A stretch of DNA of 64,000 bases from Staphylotrichum longicolle. Lineage: Eukaryota; Ascomycota; Sordariomycetes; Sordariales; Chaetomiaceae. Where the stretch lies: the NCBI GenBank assembly GCA_019096155.1, contig JAHCVI010000006.1:186001-250000 (forward strand), read 5' to 3'. A program made the translations under genes and the position numbers. The notes under the pieces were generated by a model. The model saw only the letters and a program-made list of their open reading frames with translations. It searched no databases and was not told the DNA's origin. Of this stretch, positions 34,025 to 45,157 are shown one piece after another. Within the stretch, counting starts at the first letter, position 1. Every line of letters begins with the position of its first letter.

Positions 34025-34590
34025 TGCAAAGATGAAAGGATTTTAAGTTGCCAATGGGATGAAATGAAGTTTGAAAATGAAAGAGCAGAAAGCAGGTTCC
34101 ATTGTTTTGGCGCCCCGGACCCACACCCGCTGATATCCGCACTTGCACTCTTGGGGCCGGCCAAAGCACGAGCAGGAAGGAGCTACAAGTAAACATTCCA
34201 CTTCACATGGAAACACGACGAACTTTCAAGTAACAAGAAGGCTTAGAACTCTCCTTTTCATGGCTGACAAAACTGTACCTGAATCGTGAGGAGAACATGG
34301 CTCCCACATAGCAGCAACGAAATAGCCATCATGGTTAGCAAAAGGGGAGCACTTTGATGGACGGGAGAGTTACAAAGTACATCATCCTCCACGAAGGGAC
34401 TTCAAGAAGGCAGGACCAAGCAGCATAAATGTGGTTGAAATTCCAACTCAACCTGACCATCCATCCATCAGTTGCATGAGCTGATACCCCGCCTGTTACC
34501 TCACCACTCCACAAAACCCAACATCCGTCCACTGTCCACTTTGCGCCTTCCCAGCGGAACAGGCACATCCACACCCCATCCTACCCATGA
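34025..34590. other. intergenic between two minus-strand genes
   Basis: This is the promoter of the Zn2Cys6 gene and the 3' UTR of the 36006 gene, 566 bases. Nothing else is recognised. Confidence 0.5.
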
Positions 34591-36006
34591 TCAACCCAAA
34601 GTCTTGAACAAATCCCCCGCATACTGCACCATCAGCTCTCCATACCTGCTCACCTCCTCCCGGCTGCCCGCCCTCTCCATGTCCTCACTGTAGATCCGCA
34701 GACACTGCTCCAGCGTCTTGCGCGCCTGCAGCATGCTCTTGCCGCGCTTCTCCTTGCGCTCTTTCCGGATTTCTCTGAGTTTATCTTTGCCCCCTCCTGT
34801 ATTACCCTTACGCGGGGTGCCAGCGGCAGGAGTGGTGCCATTCGTGACCGCGAAGATATTGGTGGTGGTGGTGGTGGTGGTGGTGGGGTTCTCGCCGTCG
34901 ATAACATCACCCGAACCCTGACCATCCTCCCCCTGGGCCAGCCCGTTCAAGGCGTAGATGTCTCCCGAGACCTTGATGAGGGCGTTGAACAGGATCTCGT
35001 GCCGGACTGCGGCGCGGACGGCGTCGCAGTCAAGGCGGCCGTGGAGTTGGGCGATGTCGGTGCGCAGGGACTGGAGGTCGGCGGTCATATGGTCCTGATG
35101 GGATGCGGCGAGAGTGGCCGAGATGGCCTTGAGGTGTTTGTTGATTGCCTTGAGGGTTTTGGTGCCTGCAGGCACGGTCTGGAGGGCGTCTGGGATGGGA
35201 GAAGTGTCAAGTTCCATGGGGGTGCCCGCCTCATTGGTGATGCCGTTGGTCGATTTGGTCTTGAAGGACTCCGTGTTCTTTGTCTCCTTGGACTTCGTTG
35301 CGCCATTGGGCTTCTCCTCGTTGTCGGGCTCGGTCAGCTCTTTGGTTTTTCTGAGAGGCGGGAATGGAATGAGGGTCGGGTTGGGGAAGCTTTTGAATGT
35401 GTAGTCGACTCGGGGAGTGAGATCACTCAAATCGGTGAGCTCCCTGGGCTCCGATGCAACGGTTTTGTTTACGCTGCGAGGCTTGGAGGGTCCTGCAACG
35501 GCTGGGATTTTGTTTCCGTTGTGGATGGGCTTTTTGACCTCTCCCTTGAGATCCGCGCCACCCCTAGTCTTCCGGGTGTTGGCCTCAGTTTTGGGGCTCT
35601 CGAGAGCAGCGGGATGCTTTGCGCCATTTTTGGTGTCAGCTTTTTCATTCGGCTCGTCCTTCCTGGTCGCGCTCTCCAGCTGTTCTTTGGCTGCCTTCTC
35701 GGCCGGCTTCAAGACACGGGCCTTGTGGATCTCCTTGAGCGGAAACGGCGTGGGAGGTTTGATGGGAGTCTCTTGTTTGATGTTGGGGCTGCGGGTTGGC
35801 ATGCTGGTGTCCGCAGATGAGATCCAATCTTGTTGCTCGACGTAGCCATCCGAGTCCTTCTCGCCCTTCTCGCCCTTGGAGCGGCGTTTCTTGTGATTTT
35901 TGGCCCGCTTGGCGCGCTTCGCAGTCGGAGAGTCCTGAATCTCATCCGAAAAGACACGCTTGGTATGGCCAGCGCTCGGAGAGAAGGGAAAGAATTTAGA
36001 CTCCAT
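34591..36006 (-). CDS. lysine-rich, probably nuclear hypothetical protein
   Basis: Single exon, 471 residues. The N terminus has a bipartite basic nuclear signal (AKRAKRAKNHKKRRSKGEK). A long Lys/Glu/Pro/Thr-rich disordered segment covers about 60-280. A helical, probably coiled-coil domain lies at about 290-360 (LKAINKHLKAISATLAAS, then TADLQSLRTDIAQLHGRLD). A poly-Thr run of eight comes from a GGT/ACC microsatellite at about 34859-34884. The C terminus is helical (KERKEKRGKSMLQARKTLEQ). I do not recognise the family. The ATG at 36006 is the first in frame, with a stop upstream. Confidence 0.7.
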   Translation of the reverse strand: MESKFFPFSPSAGHTKRVFSDEIQDSPTAKRAKRAKNHKKRRSKGEKGEKDSDGYVEQQDWISSADTSMPTRSPNIKQETPIKPPTPFPLKEIHKARVLKPAEKAAKEQLESATRKDEPNEKADTKNGAKHPAALESPKTEANTRKTRGGADLKGEVKKPIHNGNKIPAVAGPSKPRSVNKTVASEPRELTDLSDLTPRVDYTFKSFPNPTLIPFPPLRKTKELTEPDNEEKPNGATKSKETKNTESFKTKSTNGITNEAGTPMELDTSPIPDALQTVPAGTKTLKAINKHLKAISATLAASHQDHMTADLQSLRTDIAQLHGRLDCDAVRAAVRHEILFNALIKVSGDIYALNGLAQGEDGQGSGDVIDGENPTTTTTTTTNIFAVTNGTTPAAGTPRKGNTGGGKDKLREIRKERKEKRGKSMLQARKTLEQCLRIYSEDMERAGSREEVSRYGELMVQYAGDLFKTLG

Positions 36007-37910
36007 GGTGTGACTCGGAATTAGGGTAACTCTCAGATGTTAGAACCAAAGTCGGAGGTTTATCGAGAGCGAAAAACAAGTTGGAATAAGTCAAAGAAAA
36101 CAGCGAATACTTACGCGACCAATGATCAATGGAATTGCTGAAGTTGGCAAATCAGATGACCGAGAGTCAATGACTCTTTTCATGAACTTGGATGGAGTGT
36201 TTCGACACAACGAGAAAGTAGCCGGTACCGAGACAAGTAGCTCACCATAGACAACTTGAGAAAACAAAGTTGAAAAGAAAAAAGAGGCTTTGACACTGAG
36301 TTGAAGTTCAAGTCGGAACGAGTTGCCTGGTTGTGTGGGAGGGCACAGGAACGGCGGAAAAGTGGCAGTTTAGAAGTAAACGATGGTTGCGGAATCCGAC
36401 AGAAACATGGTGATTTGGGAGACGGAAGCAGAGCCAAAGTCGAAAACCCTGAAGCGGGTATTCTACCTACTCAGGTCTCACTGACTCTGGTTTTTTGAGC
36501 AGTTCTTTCCGCCAAAAACACGAGGGCTTCCAGTTTTCTGCCGGTTTCAGTTGCGCTGGTGTGTCGTTTCTTTAGGCACTTTTGTCATTCTTTCTCCTAC
36601 GCTTACTCGATTCCTTGAGTTCTGAGTGGGCCAGTTTCATGGTGACTAGGACAAGTATGAGGCATTCCCGAGTTTGAAAAACAAGCATGTTTGGGAAGTG
36701 ACTAGATTCTTGTTGGGCTTGAACAGTGGTTAGCCAGTATGCTTTGCAAGTCGCTCTTTGACATCCATCCAATGTAATGTACACACACGATCCCTCCTGT
36801 TCAGAAGTTGCCAAAACTCATAGGGAATTGCAGAGGTCTGCATGCCGCCTGTAATGCTTCATCTAAATGGGACAGTTTCTTATCCCATTTTTGACCCTTT
36901 CAAATAATGTGCTGGGTATCTTTCAATGTGCTCGTTCTAAGTCCAACTGGGAGCGGATACAAGAGACAACACTTCTGCTCGGGACAGTCTATGATAACCA
37001 ACTCGTGATAAATGCATCCGCTTGATGCATGGAACCAACAAATGGCGTGCCAGGGGCAGCCTGGTTTTGTGGTTGTGCCTTTCCCGTGCCTCGTGGTTTC
37101 TGGGTTGGCTCTGTTGGGTGTTGAAACGTGCCGACCTTTTGGGGTTGGCGTTTTGTCAAAAAGGCTTGTTTCTGTGCCAAGACGGCGCCTTGGTCAGCGG
37201 TTCGGGCTCTGATCCTGCCAGAAATACGAGCCGCTAGAGCTGTTTGGGAAGTTCCCGTATTGCTCGACGCCACCTGGGCCAACGAGGTTCCTGGCCGAGA
37301 CTCCACATTCCACGCGACCCCGCAGCACAGCCCCTTCCCAGACTCAGCACCCGATCCCTGCGTTTTAGGGGTTCCCGGGTGACGCAGGGCAGCGGGACAA
37401 AAAACACGGGGAAATTCACTGCATTTTCTGTCCAGCCAAGAAAACCAAGCCAAACCACCTCCCTGTCGACGGATCCCGTTTCGTTCGGTCTTCAGGCCCC
37501 TGGCCAACAAAGCGGGCCTTACGTCAGGTTAGCCAGGTACTGTACCTTACGAGGAGACCAAAAAAGAAACTTGAAGGGAGCCAGCGAGCCAGCTCTCTCC
37601 TCGGACGACATCTGATGAACTACGCCATTCGGTAAGGTAGCCCAGGTCTCGCACCGCGCGCACCTCGAGCCACTCCCGCGAGTCCCGTCGTATCGCCACG
37701 AACGCCAGTCTCTCGCTGTGGCATTCGGCATTCCATTTCCCACCGATCCGTCCCAGACGACGACGACAACACCCCGACGACACCCCGACGACCCCAACGA
37801 CCCCGACGACCCCTACGATTCCTCAATTTCTCGATCCTCACAACCTAGTCCGTCAATCCTCACCGGAGCCGAACAGCAACTCGGGCTTTTCGGCCGAGCC
37901 TGCACACAGC
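36007..37910. promoter_or_regulatory. divergent intergenic region
   Basis: These 1.9 kb separate the 36006 gene (minus) and the GH76 gene (plus). The part at 36480-37000 looks more AT-rich than its surroundings, and a CCCCGACGA repeat lies close to the GH76 start. No gene is supported. Confidence 0.4.
37756..37815 (+). repeat. CCCCGACGA-type tandem repeat
   Basis: About six imperfect copies of a 9-base CCCCGACGA unit occur in the presumed 5' leader of the GH76 gene. It is C-rich on the coding strand. Confidence 0.7.
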
Positions 37911-39466
37911 ATGGGATGGACAATGGCGTTCAAGACACGGGTCTTGCTGAGCGCCTTGCTGCTTGCAGCAACTGGCGTACATGCGCAGCAGTCCGCGCTG
38001 CAGGTCGATCTTGATTCGACTGGTGAGCACCCCCCGAGACCAGGCCCCCGGGACGACCGCTGACATGGGATGCTCTGAAAGATTCGATCAAGGCGGCCGC
38101 TAAGGTGATCGCCGCCAATCTCTACTCGCAGTACCCCGGAGATCAACCCGGCAAGACTCCCGGCATTCTCCCGGGGCCGCCGCCCGGGGGTCCCTACTAC
38201 TGGTGGCAGGCCGGTGCCATGTGGGGGACATACGTCGACTACTGGTTCTACACGGGCGACGACACATACAACAAGGAGGCCATGCGGTCCATGGTGTTCC
38301 AGGCCGAGGCCCCCGTCAACGCCTATATGCCGCGCAACTGGACCGCCTCGCTGGGCAACGACGACCAGGGCTTCTGGGGCATGGCTGCCCTGCTCGCGGC
38401 CGAGGTCAACTTCCCGAACCCGCCCGCCGACCAGCCGCAGTGGCTCGCCCTGGCCCAGGCTGTCTTCAACACGCAGTACCCGCGCTGGGAGATGGCCGAC
38501 TGCAACGGCGGCATGCGCTGGCAAGTCGAGCGCACCAACGGCGGCTACGACTACAAAAACACCATCGCCAACGGCGTCTTCCTCAACATTGCCGCTCGCC
38601 TGGCCCGCTACACCCGCAACGAGACGTACGCCGAGTGGGTCGACAAGGCCTGGGACTGGCTCGAGGGCGTCGGCTACATCACCGAGGAGTACAACATCCT
38701 GGACGGCGGCCACATCGGGCACAACTGCACCGACATCAACCCCGTCCAGTTCTCGGCCAACGCCGCCATCCTCATCCACGGCGCCGCCATCATGTTCAAT
38801 TATGTTTGTTCTCCCCCCATTCCTCCCTCCCCTCTCCACCCAATTCTGACTGACATTCCTCTTCTTCCCCCCTGGCAGACCGACGGCTCCGAAAAGTGGC
38901 GCGCCCGCACCGCCGGCCTCGTCAACCGCACCATCGACCATTTCTTCCCGAACGGCATCATGGTCGAGCGCGCGTGCGAGCTCGAGGACCGCGTGCAGTG
39001 CAACGTCGACCAGCACTCATTCAAGGGCTACATGCACCGCTCGCTCGCGACCGCCGCCGTCGTCGCCCCCTTCACGCGCGACGTCATCGTCAAGACGCTG
39101 CGCTCCTCCACCGCCGGCGCCGTCTCGTCGTGCCTGTCCGACGGCACGTGCGGCTTCCGCTGGAACACGGGCAGCTACGACGGGGATGTCAACCGCGGCC
39201 CCGCCGGCCAGGCCATGAGCGCGCTGGCCGCGCTGTCCACCCTGTTGTTGGACCAGCAAAAGGTGCTGAACGGCCCGCTGACGAACCAGACGGGCGGCAC
39301 GAGCCAGGGCGACCCGAACGCGGGGCAAAAGTTCCAGGGCACGACGCCGCTGCGGGAGGTGACGGCAGGGGACAAGGCCGGGGCGGCGATCGTCACGGCG
39401 GTGGTGCTGGCGAGCTTTGTGGGGAGCGTCGTGTGGATGGGGATGGGGTGGTCGGAGCGGTCGTAG
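37911..39466 (+). CDS. GH76 family mannosidase-like cell-wall protein (DFG5/DCW1)
   Basis: The model joins 37911-38022, 38082-38803 and 38879-39466, giving 473 residues. The family links GPI-anchored proteins to wall glucan through their mannose remnants. It has a signal peptide (VLLSALLLAATGVHA), the catalytic Asp pair in GNDDQGFWG (131-132), Trp-rich substrate motifs (GPYYWWQAGAMWG, GGMRWQ, NGVFLNIAARLARYT), a Ser/Gly linker and a hydrophobic C-terminal tail (AAIVTAVVLASFVGSVVW), fitting a GPI signal or membrane anchor. Intron 2 is 75 bases with no in-frame stop, so its retention would add 25 residues without truncation. Start chosen at the first ATG of an in-frame pair (37911 and 37923). 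Confidence 0.93.
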
Positions 39467-40803
39467 ATAGGGATGAGGTCAGTCAGGCAGGGAGCGAGCG
39501 AGCGGGTTTGCAACAGCAAAGAATTGGGTTGGGTTTTCTTGGGCCTCTTTCTCTTGTACGGCGTTTGGGATATCTGCTTTTATATGCGGTAGTGGATATT
39601 ACTGCCTGTCGGCTTATGTGTGGTTTCAGATTTGACTCTGTTGTTGGTTGATGCTGTTCTGCCGCCGTGCCGGGTATACTCGATGTTGGTGCGGTTGGGG
39701 TCGATGGAACAATGCAATTTGGCAGCGTGCCGTGTTGAACTCTGCATTATCTCACTCATCCGATCCACGCAAAGAAGAGGGGGGTGGTCCCCAGGAGACG
39801 GAACTGCGCGTGATGAACGCAACCAGTTCGTTCGCCGCTGCAGCCATCTGATGAAAGTCATCTTCATGGATGAAAGAAGGGGCGTCGTTGACAAAGATCT
39901 CGCCATAACTCACCCTGCATCATTGTCTTCTATAGCAAGCCGTGCACGGAGCATTACCTGAAGGTAATATGCGGATGTTAACCTAGTAGTCTCTCATGCT
40001 CGCAGCAGCCTGCTCTCCCAACCCGTCTGCATATCCCACGCGGCACTGATCATCACTTTCCTCCATAAACCCGAGCTTTGGTTTCATACCACCTGATTCC
40101 GTCAACTTCGGTTCGGTTGACTGTGAAGCCAGCCCCGAGGTATTCCTCGCAACGCACAAGAGCGATGAAGAGCCGTCCTTCAATGCGACCCTCTCCGCAG
40201 CTAATGTGCTGTCTTTGAGCCTGGTTTCCGCCCTTGACATTGAGACACCCTCATCGAGGCTGCGGACTTTAGTCGTAGTTGGAGTGTCACCTTGGCGATT
40301 ACCCTGCGCCCCTCGCGGATCAACAAAATTAGCACGATGTCAGGGGCCCTTAGACACAGAACCGGCTTCGTGCTCTTTTCAGGCCGCGGAGCTGTTCTCT
40401 ACATGCTGAAAGCTAAATCTTCCATTCGAGAGCCACACCCACACTCTTGAACTTACCCCGGAAGAGACGAGCACAGTGTTTGTACACTCGGATATCAAGA
40501 AAAGAGAGTCAATTGGGGGTATCTATGTAGTTTGACACATTAGCCCCCACAATAAAAGGGAGTCTTCCTCATGATTGTCGTAACCACCTCATCTGCTTGG
40601 AGATGACGGTTCGGAGAGAAGCAAAGAACCTAAAGCAACGGTTTTGGTCACAATAACAGTACAAGACCCGGTGAAAGCAATAAAATGACCCAGGACAGAA
40701 TTCCAGCATTTTGCCATTCTCTCCTGCAGGCTTTGATATGCGACGAACAGCTTCATGTCGTCAACCATCAAGAACATTGCGCGGAGGAAGGTGATCGAAT
40801 TCC
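39467..40803. other. convergent intergenic region
   Basis: This lies between the stop of the GH76 gene and the stop of the coiled-coil gene. No gene, RNA or repeat is supported. Confidence 0.45.
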
Positions 40804-42718
40804 CTAGCGATAATCGCCCTGATGTTGCCGGGATTGGTGCTGGCTGTACTGGTACCCAGCAAGAATCGGGGCAGGACGTGAAGCCAGAAGAGACGTCTGG
40901 GCCACAGCCGGAGGACGGACCGAAGCAGGGCGAGGAGCCAAACCGCACGCCCGGACCTGGGGGCTAGGGGTTTGATCTCGATGTTGACTCGGAAGCGGCA
41001 GCCACTGCACCTGGTTGTCATTCTGCCATTGCTGAAATTCGTGACTCGCATCTGAAGTAGACTTCATGCGAAACATCTCGATAGTCAGAGTATCAACACG
41101 ACGGGTCATTTTGTCCAGGGCTTCCTGCTGCTTGGCAATTTTCTCCGTTTTCTCTTTGTCGATGTTCTCCAGCTCTGTCATTCTCGCAAGGAGATGCGCC
41201 ATGATTGGCTCTGCTGGGGAGACATAACTGCTGTCAAATTTGTCGTCCTTTGACAGAGTCGGCTCGTTGTCGCCATTGCCCTTCTCTTTCAGCCCCGCCA
41301 CGCGCTTGGAAAGATCGATGAACTGGCGACGCTGGGTGTGTCTCTTTAGCTTGAGGTTGCTTTCAAGAGCGGTGAGCTTCTCCTCTTGTTTGTTGACTGC
41401 CTTCTCGAAGGCTTCTTCAGTGCGGACTTTTGTGAAGGGTCGAATCGTCGAGAACCGCATCAAGGCGAGCGCTGAGGCGCTTCTGCTCTTCCGCCAGCGG
41501 GGAGAGTGCCTCGTTCAGCTGCTTTTTGGTCTCACAGCGGATGTACGAATCGCGGTTATTCAGTCGGTCTGTGACCTTGACGAGTGACTCTTGAATCACT
41601 CTGATCTTCTTTCTGCCCGAGGGTTTGCTTTCGACAGACTTGACCATGGAATCCAGGTCCTCGAGCTTGGTGGTATGGTTTGCCACAAGTTCATCGTGCC
41701 CAGCGAGTCTGGAATCCTGGGCATGAATCAGATCGGTGTGTTCCGCCAATTGCTTTTCGCAGTCTGCAAAACGGGTCTTCGTGGTTCTGCGGACACCTGT
41801 GTTGTCGGAAAGGGGGAACATCGACCCGTAACGCTCGGTCGAGTTTCTGCTTGCGGCATCTCTGGTGAGCCTCTTCGCACGGCGCTTTGATGAGGAAGAG
41901 CCCCGGCTCTCAGACCTCTGTCTCTTCCGTTTGCAAGGTGATGGGGAGGAGCCCCGGCTCTCGGACTCCTGTTCCTTTCGGTTTCGAGTTGATGTGCTGC
42001 GTTGAGCGGAGTCTACCTCGACAGAGGGGGAAGTGTCTAAGTCAACTCCAGCTGCATCTGGGTCCCATATGACGAGAGCTCCGCTCGAAGGGGTTGTTGG
42101 TGCGCGCGCGGTATCTGTAGGTTGACGATGGGCTCCGATGTGCGAAGACTGCAGTACACTGCTTGTTCTGCACTGTGGAGCTGAAGTGTATCCGGTATCC
42201 TTTAGGTCACCGGTTTCCTTCATCATGAGCCATCGTTTGTGGCGAAGATCCCAAGGGGTCGGGTCAAATGGTCGGGCACCAGACTCCAAGAAAGAAACCC
42301 ACTCGTCAACCAGTCTCGCCGCACCGTTTGGGCAAGTTCGGTTGTTCCGCAAGTAAACGTTGCGCGCCTCAACAAAGATGTCTGCAACTGTTTTGGCAAG
42401 CCGCGCGCCTTGTCCATGAGTGCAGGATTGAACCCGATCCCAAAACTTTGAACTTCTCCAAGAGTCCTTGCAGTAGAGCATGGCTCGAAAAAGAATCGCG
42501 ACATTGTTGCAGACTAGCACAGAATATTGTGCTGCCGAGGGGCGATTCCGCAGGTTGTCAGGAAGAGAGGTGCCCGTGAACTCCCGTTTGTAGAGCACGG
42601 GGTAGTGATTTCTGCTTGGGTACCTGGCTTCTTGAGACTCGCTGAAATCAAAGCCATCCAGCTCCCAGTATGGCTCGCGAGGCCAGGCGAGGGCCAGCGA
42701 AGTCGAGTTTGATGCCAT
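40804..42718 (-). CDS. coiled-coil hypothetical protein split by a frameshift
   Basis: Two minus-strand frames make one protein-like unit. The first runs from ATG 42718 (MASNSTSLALAWPREPY) to a stop at 41417, 433 residues. The second runs from about 41460 (MRFSTIRPFTKVRTEEAF) to 40804, 218 residues. Both sides of the junction are helical coiled-coil sequence (QLNEALSPLAEEQKRL before; EEAFEKAVNKQEEKLTALE after), so a frameshift near 41440 is likelier than two genes. The N-terminal 170 residues look like a folded domain. Then follows an Arg/Ser repeat (ESRGSSPSPCKRKRQRSESR), a nuclear-type signal. No legal intron bridges the frames. The family is not recognised. Confidence 0.55.
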
Positions 42719-43973
42719 GGTTGTTTTCTGCTCAGACCCTTGGCTTGGTTTGAGATTGCGGATGAATGTCGTGAAGCGCACTCTCTGCTCAAAACATCAG
42801 AAAATGTAGAGACAAAGCAGAGACGTGATGGTGTCGAAGGCTAGAAAACCCAATGCACAAAAAAGAGAACTTGTTTCGTTTCGAGTCTTGAGCACTTCAT
42901 GTCGTACTTTTTGTTGTCGTTGGATTATCTCGAGGTGCCCTCGGCAACGATCGGTCTCTTGGAAGCAGGCCTTTACGACCAACAAAGAAAGAAAAAGGTC
43001 GCAAGGCCTCGAAAAGTGGAAGAAAGGGGAATCGGTGCGGAGGAGCGAGATGAGGGCGTGGAAGATGAGAAGACTTCAGTCAATGTCTGCCACTCCCGAG
43101 GAGAACGAACTTGACCTTCCAGCAATGATGGGGAAGTGAGAACGTGGAGGAAGAAAACACGCCAGAGGAAATTCAAAACAAGGCGGCAAAAAAGCGTGAA
43201 GTGGCACTTCAGATGCCCCGGTCGACGTGGGGATCACGTTCCGGAAGACGGCGGAAGCTGGAGCATGGCATGACAACTAGGTGACCCGCTCAAGACTGCC
43301 GGGATCACAAGTGAGGGCAACGAAGGCCACCCAAGGAATGGGGTTGCACCAACGACTGTTCTTCTATTAGATTGCTTAGAGAGGGAGGCTCAAGTGAGGA
43401 GGTCAGGGGGCATTGGGCCGTTGACGGATGGTGTTTGCCAAGGGAGAGGATACTCTCACCGGCGCAAGTATATACTTGGGTAGCCTAGCAAGCCCGGGTT
43501 AACAGGTGAGTTCCCCCATAGATGATCGTGCCTGAAGAGCGGCCTCCTGATGGCCTGCCGCTCTGTTCCTTTCTTTCTTGGCTTACTCTTGGATCTCTTC
43601 CGTTTGCAGAGATAGAGATTGGTCTTTGTCACGTACATCTCAGTGGCCCATATACTAGGACACTATGTTTCAGGTCACCATGGCTCTTTTGTGTGGGCGT
43701 TCTCATGTTAGCGGCTCACGACGTTGGCTGGACCGACATGTTGACATGCTCAGGGGTTCAGGGGCTGGTGCAGGGTTGGGTCCAGTTCCCAGGGGTGAGT
43801 GGTCCGTGCGCGAAGCATACCCCTTGCGGCTCCCCACTGACGTCGGATTTGCGGGTTCTTGGTTGCGACGACTGTCGGTGTCGCCGTTCATCTGGAATCG
43901 AACCCACACGCGCGACCGCACCCCTCCTGTCTGAGCCCATTATCCATGCACAGGCCAGGCTGACGCTGTAACC
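42719..43973. promoter_or_regulatory. divergent intergenic region upstream of COX23
   Basis: This lies between the coiled-coil gene (minus) and COX23 (plus). A GGTTCGATTCC-like segment on the minus strand near 43890-43900 mimics a tRNA T-loop but its stem does not pair. No gene is supported. Confidence 0.4.
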
Positions 43974-44384
43974 ATGGCGTCCAAGGCAAACGGCGAGGCA
44001 GGTCCCTGGACCCAGGAGGCCAAGGAGAAGTTTGAAGGGTAAGCTACCTTAGTTTCGACTTCGTTGTCATCGAACGCCAGTGCTGACCTTTGTCGCGTCT
44101 GCAGCAAGGACCGAAGCGAATGGTTCGACCCATGCCAGGAAGCGGCCGCGCGGAGCATCCGGTGTTTGCACCGCAACGGGGGCGACAGGACGTTGTGCTC
44201 GGATTACTTCCAGTCAGTGGTGGCCTCGGGTATCTTGGTCGGAAAAGTTTATGCTGATAGTGGATGTCACAGGGCGTATAGGGATTGCAAGAAGGCTTGG
44301 GTAGGAACTGCGCTTCTTCCTTCTTGGCTTACTGCTGACTCGATTCGACTGCTACAGATCGAGAGGAGAAGAGCAAACAAATAG
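43974..44384 (+). CDS. COX23: COX23, twin CX9C mitochondrial assembly protein
   Basis: Four small exons join in phase: 43974-44038, 44105-44212, 44273-44300 and 44358-44384, giving 75 residues. Cox23 is a soluble intermembrane-space protein needed for cytochrome c oxidase assembly and imported by the Mia40 disulfide relay. The twin CX9C motifs are CQEAAARSIRC and CSDYFQAYRDC, linked by LHRNGGDRTL. The N terminus (MASKANGEAGPWTQEAKEKF) and the C-terminal KKAWIERRRANK match the family form. All introns have GT-AG ends (GTAAGC, GTCAGT, GTAGGA) and are 56-66 bases. The exons are too short to stand out as open frames. Identity is close to certain from cysteine spacing and flanking residues. Confidence 0.93.
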
Positions 44385-45157
44385 GGCAGCCCCCATCGAG
44401 ATACGCCGTTAATCAACTCTCCGACGCGGCTACGATCAACCTTATTCCGCCGAGGAGAACACATAAAGAGCGTTGTGGGATAGGGTCGAACCAATTCGGC
44501 GCCGAAATCTCTGGGACAAACTGAGAGAGGGGAATCCGCGTGTAGAATTCTGGTGTACAATATCTGTATCATATTTCTCTTTTTCCCTGGGTAAACCGAC
44601 TAAGGGAAGGGAAGGAAGGAGGGGAGCCTGCAAGAGCTGGTGAGCTGTTGCTGCATACCTTACCAGACACCTTGACCAGACAGAAGGAGGGCTCAGGACA
44701 GCTTCTATGTTTAAGGCTGGCAGTCAGAGGGCTCACCTCGGTGGGCCGTCGGTGGAGGTGGGGTTAGCACGCACGGACCATGCTCCAATCACCCCGCCAA
44801 AACGACATTGAGGTGGAAGTCGCCAACTGCTTCCCTTCCATCTTGCAACTGACACACCTCACAAAAAGTCGGAGGGCGGTAGTGGCCAGCCAATTTCTCA
44901 CGCCGGTACCCGTGGCATCAGGGAACGGCCGAGAAGAGTCGAACAAGTCGTCGTTTGCTGCTGGCTTGACTGATCTGCGAGTGAGGAACCGGGGTGTGCC
45001 GAGAGTGTGCAGAGAGCGCAGCTTTCCGCAGTCGGTCCCCAATTCCCGATTGGCCCTCTTCCCAAGTCGGGCAGCCCAGCTGTGTCGGTGTTGGCGCCTT
45101 GCCCAGCCTATCTACAGCCTATCTACCTAGTAGACACACCCGGCACTCATTCACGCC
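44385..45157. other. intergenic between COX23 and MDM20
   Basis: This is the COX23 3' UTR followed by the MDM20 promoter. A short direct repeat (CCTATCTAC, twice near 45109-45128) lies just upstream of the start. Confidence 0.5.

Noticed and set aside
36480..37000. Possible RIP-mutated transposon relic in a more AT-rich stretch
   Set aside because: No terminal repeats, no transposase or reverse-transcriptase motifs, and the composition shift is modest by eye.
37853..39016. 387-codon minus-strand frame opposite the GH76 gene
   Set aside because: Antisense shadow of a well-supported three-exon gene.
41435..41470. 31-base GT-AG intron to explain the coiled-coil gene break
   Set aside because: The phases on either side do not match, and the length is implausible.
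43885..43945. tRNA-like T-loop (GGTTCGATTCC on the minus strand)
   Set aside because: The flanking five bases on each side do not pair as a T-stem, and no matching acceptor or D arm is found.
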